A stretch of 64,000 nt of DNA, taken from the NCBI RefSeq assembly GCF_910592395.1, contig NC_088319.1, positions 3,658,001 to 3,722,000 on the forward strand, given 5' to 3'. A model generated the notes under the pieces. That model searched no databases. It had not been told where the DNA came from and saw only the letters and a program-made list of their open reading frames with translations. Positions 61,604 through 64,000 of the stretch are shown here, piece after piece; the first letter of the stretch is position 1, and each line of letters begins with the position of its first letter. The stretch is from Lineus longissimus. Lineage: Eukaryota; Nemertea; Pilidiophora; Heteronemertea; Lineidae. A program made the translations under genes and the position numbers.

Positions 61604-62839
61604 TGTACAGCAAATGTTTATTAACTACTAGCGATGGCAAGTAAACTAGGATATTCTTTATTCTTGAATAAAAAATTGAAATACATGTACTGGAGAGCGA
61701 TGATACAAACTACATGTACTAGTATTTATAATAATTTAGCCACTGCCAGTTTATAGCTTTAAAACAAACAAATAATAGATATAGGATTTAACAATAGTTG
61801 ATTCTTGACAGTTTTCGAAATCTCTCTTCGAATTGTTCTTTTGGTAGGAACATGAAAACCGCAGTCGAACTCCATGGCGCGTGATGGGGTGGGGGGGGGG
61901 GGGGGGGGGCATGGTATTTCTGCAGGGCTGCTGTAACGGTTTTTGATGTTTTCGTTTCTAAGCGTTACCCCTATTGTTTTGGAACGCGGAAAGAGAGTTT
62001 GACACGTTTTTCTACGTTTTAATCAATTAAAAGTCATGTGTGTCTCTGCCGTCTATTGTGGAAACACTGAAATATTGGGAAACGACCTGAGAGCTTTACA
62101 ACGGGACATGGCCCGACAACTGAGCCGGTGAAAAGCGACATCTCGAACCACTGGAAGCACGCTCTTCAGAAATGACTTGAGTTACAAGTAATAACGAAAC
62201 CCCTAGATAAATATGACCTTAGGCCAGATATGCATTGGATTTACATTGTCACGGTTCACATTTCACTCGTCACGAGCATGTTTGCTAACAGACTGCACCT
62301 GACGAAGGGGTGAAAATGACATCGTAGTCGTGGTCCGCTCTCTAGAAATGACTTGTTTATTCTATAAACGACAACGTCAACTGTACGCGAATCCAACCTT
62401 ATTGGTAGGCCTATTTAAAAAATACTCAACTTGCGAGTTCCAAGTTATCTCAGTGCGTGTTTGAGGTCTGCACCCAGTGAAAGATGTAATGTATTTCACC
62501 GGCTGAGAATAATGAGATGAATGGGTTCTGGCAAAAAGCACAACGCCGACCTATTGCGGCCAGCACTGATGCAATTACAAGTCTAGTGTATAATGATGGA
62601 TAACTACATGCAATATGTCGTGACAACTCTTGTCTCGTATAAACTGAGAGTGGTAAATACTGCATGTACATACAGAAGGGCTAGCTGTCCCCGGTGACAA
62701 GCTTGCCTCCATTTTACTTTGTAAATCAATAACAAAATGTTAGAGCCAATAAAAACAGAAGTCATTTTATCGTCTCACTCTGCATATGTGACACAAACTG
62801 GACTCGTGTGAAACCTTCTTTCATTTTCCGTCTTGATTT

Positions 62840-64000
62840 TCAATATTTCAATTCAGCATACGTCTGGCTTGCGATCACATCAGGCTGAAAGACAAAATGA
62901 AACTTTTACGGGTCGTGTCAATTAAAGGCATCCACTGTGAGGGGGGGGGGGGCGGGCGGGGGCAACAGCTATAAATCAATGTTGAATATAAAAATTCTGA
63001 TACATTTCGCATCAGTGATGAACTTCTCAAAAAATGTGTCCTTTTTCATATGCCTTTGATCACGACACTCAACACTGGCAACGCATACGATCACTAATAA
63101 AGCCTCAAACTGTCTCGAAAAATCGGCAGCTCTGGGTCAACTCGAATTGATATTTCTGAGGTGAAAAGGATTTGAATCTGTGGGCCTGAGGACAAGCATA
63201 TCAAAATGTCCTCCATGATGTGTTCGCGTGTACTAGCCAATCAGATCCACGGATTCCGACTAGAGGTACGATGTGATGTGATATATTTAAGTCACTAAAT
63301 AGTGTTCAAAGTGTCGTCCTTCAACCCCAGAACGTTTTAGAGCTTTCAGAACTGGTGAAGTGCAGGCTTTGAAAGTCACCGAGTAACTCTTGGCCAGTGC
63401 TGCGGCTATTGGTCATTTATTCGTCTTTGTTCTTCATTGCTACCATTCAATTATCACGAGATTCATGATCAAATCCGCTCTACAAATTAATCTTTGACCA
63501 TGTTGCATTGCATTGTAACTAAACAGCGAAATATATCAACACAACTCAGGAAGGGCGTGACTGTATTCTCTTACCGTGATGTTCAAGTCAGCATATGGAT
63601 TTTCCATTTCGTCATACGGATTTTCACCGCCGTCTAAAAAAGAGTAATGTTTGTGTGAATGTTATTATAATTCAAGGATTAGCCGCACGCTTGATCATGC
63701 AAAAGTTAAAAGGTTGATTCCGTCACTTGGTTGGAGAGGAGCCATTGTTAACCTCACCTAAAGGAAATAGATAAGTAAGAGCGACATCATTCTCTGAGCA
63801 ATGCTGCCCCCCCCCCCCTCACTCCCCTGGCCGAAAACTATGACATTAGTTTCATATATATGTACATGTTCAAGATAATTGAGAAGCGTATGTTGCATAG
63901 GCAACAGCGGGTATTTTGTACTTACATGTTAAGCTTGCGACTACTTACCTTCCACGGGATTCTGTTGAGGAAAATTAACATAAACCGGTTCATGTGGAGT
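62840..64000 (-). CDS. IgR-E: 3' end of a fifth receptor (partial)
   Basis: Three tail exons: YVNF 63949..64000 (cut by the window end), YDEM/YADL 63575..63633, YAEL 62840..62884 with stop. Residues: PHEPVYVNFPQQNPVEG, then the same YDEM and YADL residues as C, then PDVIASQTYAELKY. Splice sites are good (GTAAGT; TTTTTAG; CTTTCAG). It has no SAM exon, so it belongs to the C/D type. The intron before 63,949 holds a C-run near 63,811. The rest lies beyond the window. Confidence 0.78.

Larger units (their letters stand above)
59747..62839. other. Intergenic region between IgR-E (3' end) and IgR-D
   Basis: Contains a repeat-rich element (60,063-60,617), an orphan GPCR exon (61,316-61,603, +) and a poly-G run at about 61,888-61,909. 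From about 62,530 it resembles 37,720 and 48,880 onward, so it is likely IgR-E 3' flank. 60,620-61,310 shows no recognisable feature. Confidence 0.5.

Noticed and set aside
61888-61909. Long poly-G run as a functional element
   Set aside because: Similar G or C runs at 2,841, 23,857, 62,941 and 63,811 vary in length between copies; treated as simple repeats or assembly-prone homopolymers.

Overview
This is animal (metazoan) nuclear DNA. Genes have many small exons with GT-AG introns, tandem gene copies, and remnants of a LINE, a tRNA-derived SINE and MITEs. The mix of a class A peptide-type GPCR, long multi-Ig receptors, a V-type SINE and TA-flanked pogo-like MITEs suggests an invertebrate, probably a lophotrochozoan (mollusc, brachiopod, phoronid, annelid or nemertean). 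The species cannot be named from the sequence. No bacterial, viral, rRNA or CRISPR features were seen.

Layout: every real gene I can assemble lies on the minus strand. Two near-identical three-exon GPCR genes (A, 1.2-3.2 kb; B, 22.3-24.2 kb) each sit downstream of a large receptor gene. The receptor family has five members: IgR-A (6.4-19.4 kb), IgR-B (27.5-36.3 kb), IgR-C (38.0-47.9 kb), IgR-D (49.2-59.7 kb) and the 3' end of IgR-E (62.8 kb to the window end). GPCR-A/IgR-A and GPCR-B/IgR-B are one duplicated block. IgR-C and IgR-D form a later duplicated block of about 11.2 kb. An orphan GPCR first-exon fragment lies on the plus strand at 61.3 kb.

Receptor architecture, built from exon boundaries I could place: signal peptide, then up to ten Ig domains, one per exon, then an optional FN3, a membrane-proximal domain with a Thr/Ser/Pro stalk and one valine-rich transmembrane helix, then a cytoplasmic tail made of small cassette exons. 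Almost all exons are phase 1-1, so cassettes can be gained or lost without breaking the frame, and the copies differ in exactly this way. The tail cassettes carry YMN(I/V) and YVN (Grb2-SH2 type), YDEM (YxxM, PI3K type), a VIYDDV ITIM plus a SAM domain (A and B only), and a final pair of exons that together match the full ITAM consensus with an 11-residue spacer. This ITAM-like pair is kept in all five copies. The tails resemble vertebrate immune receptors and cnidarian allorecognition receptors, so I propose a polymorphic-looking, tyrosine-signalling recognition receptor cluster. The function is inference.

Decay and turnover: IgR-A has an in-frame stop in its third Ig exon, a lost splice donor in the tail, a deleted YMN motif and an internal exon duplication whose crossover junction is visible, so it is probably a pseudogene. 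IgR-B, C and D read open from start to stop in the exons I placed. Intron sequences show a mosaic (A with C, B with D in one intron; A with D or A with B elsewhere), pointing to gene conversion or unequal crossing over. All exon models come from reading splice signals and paralogue alignment by eye; no transcript or database evidence was available.
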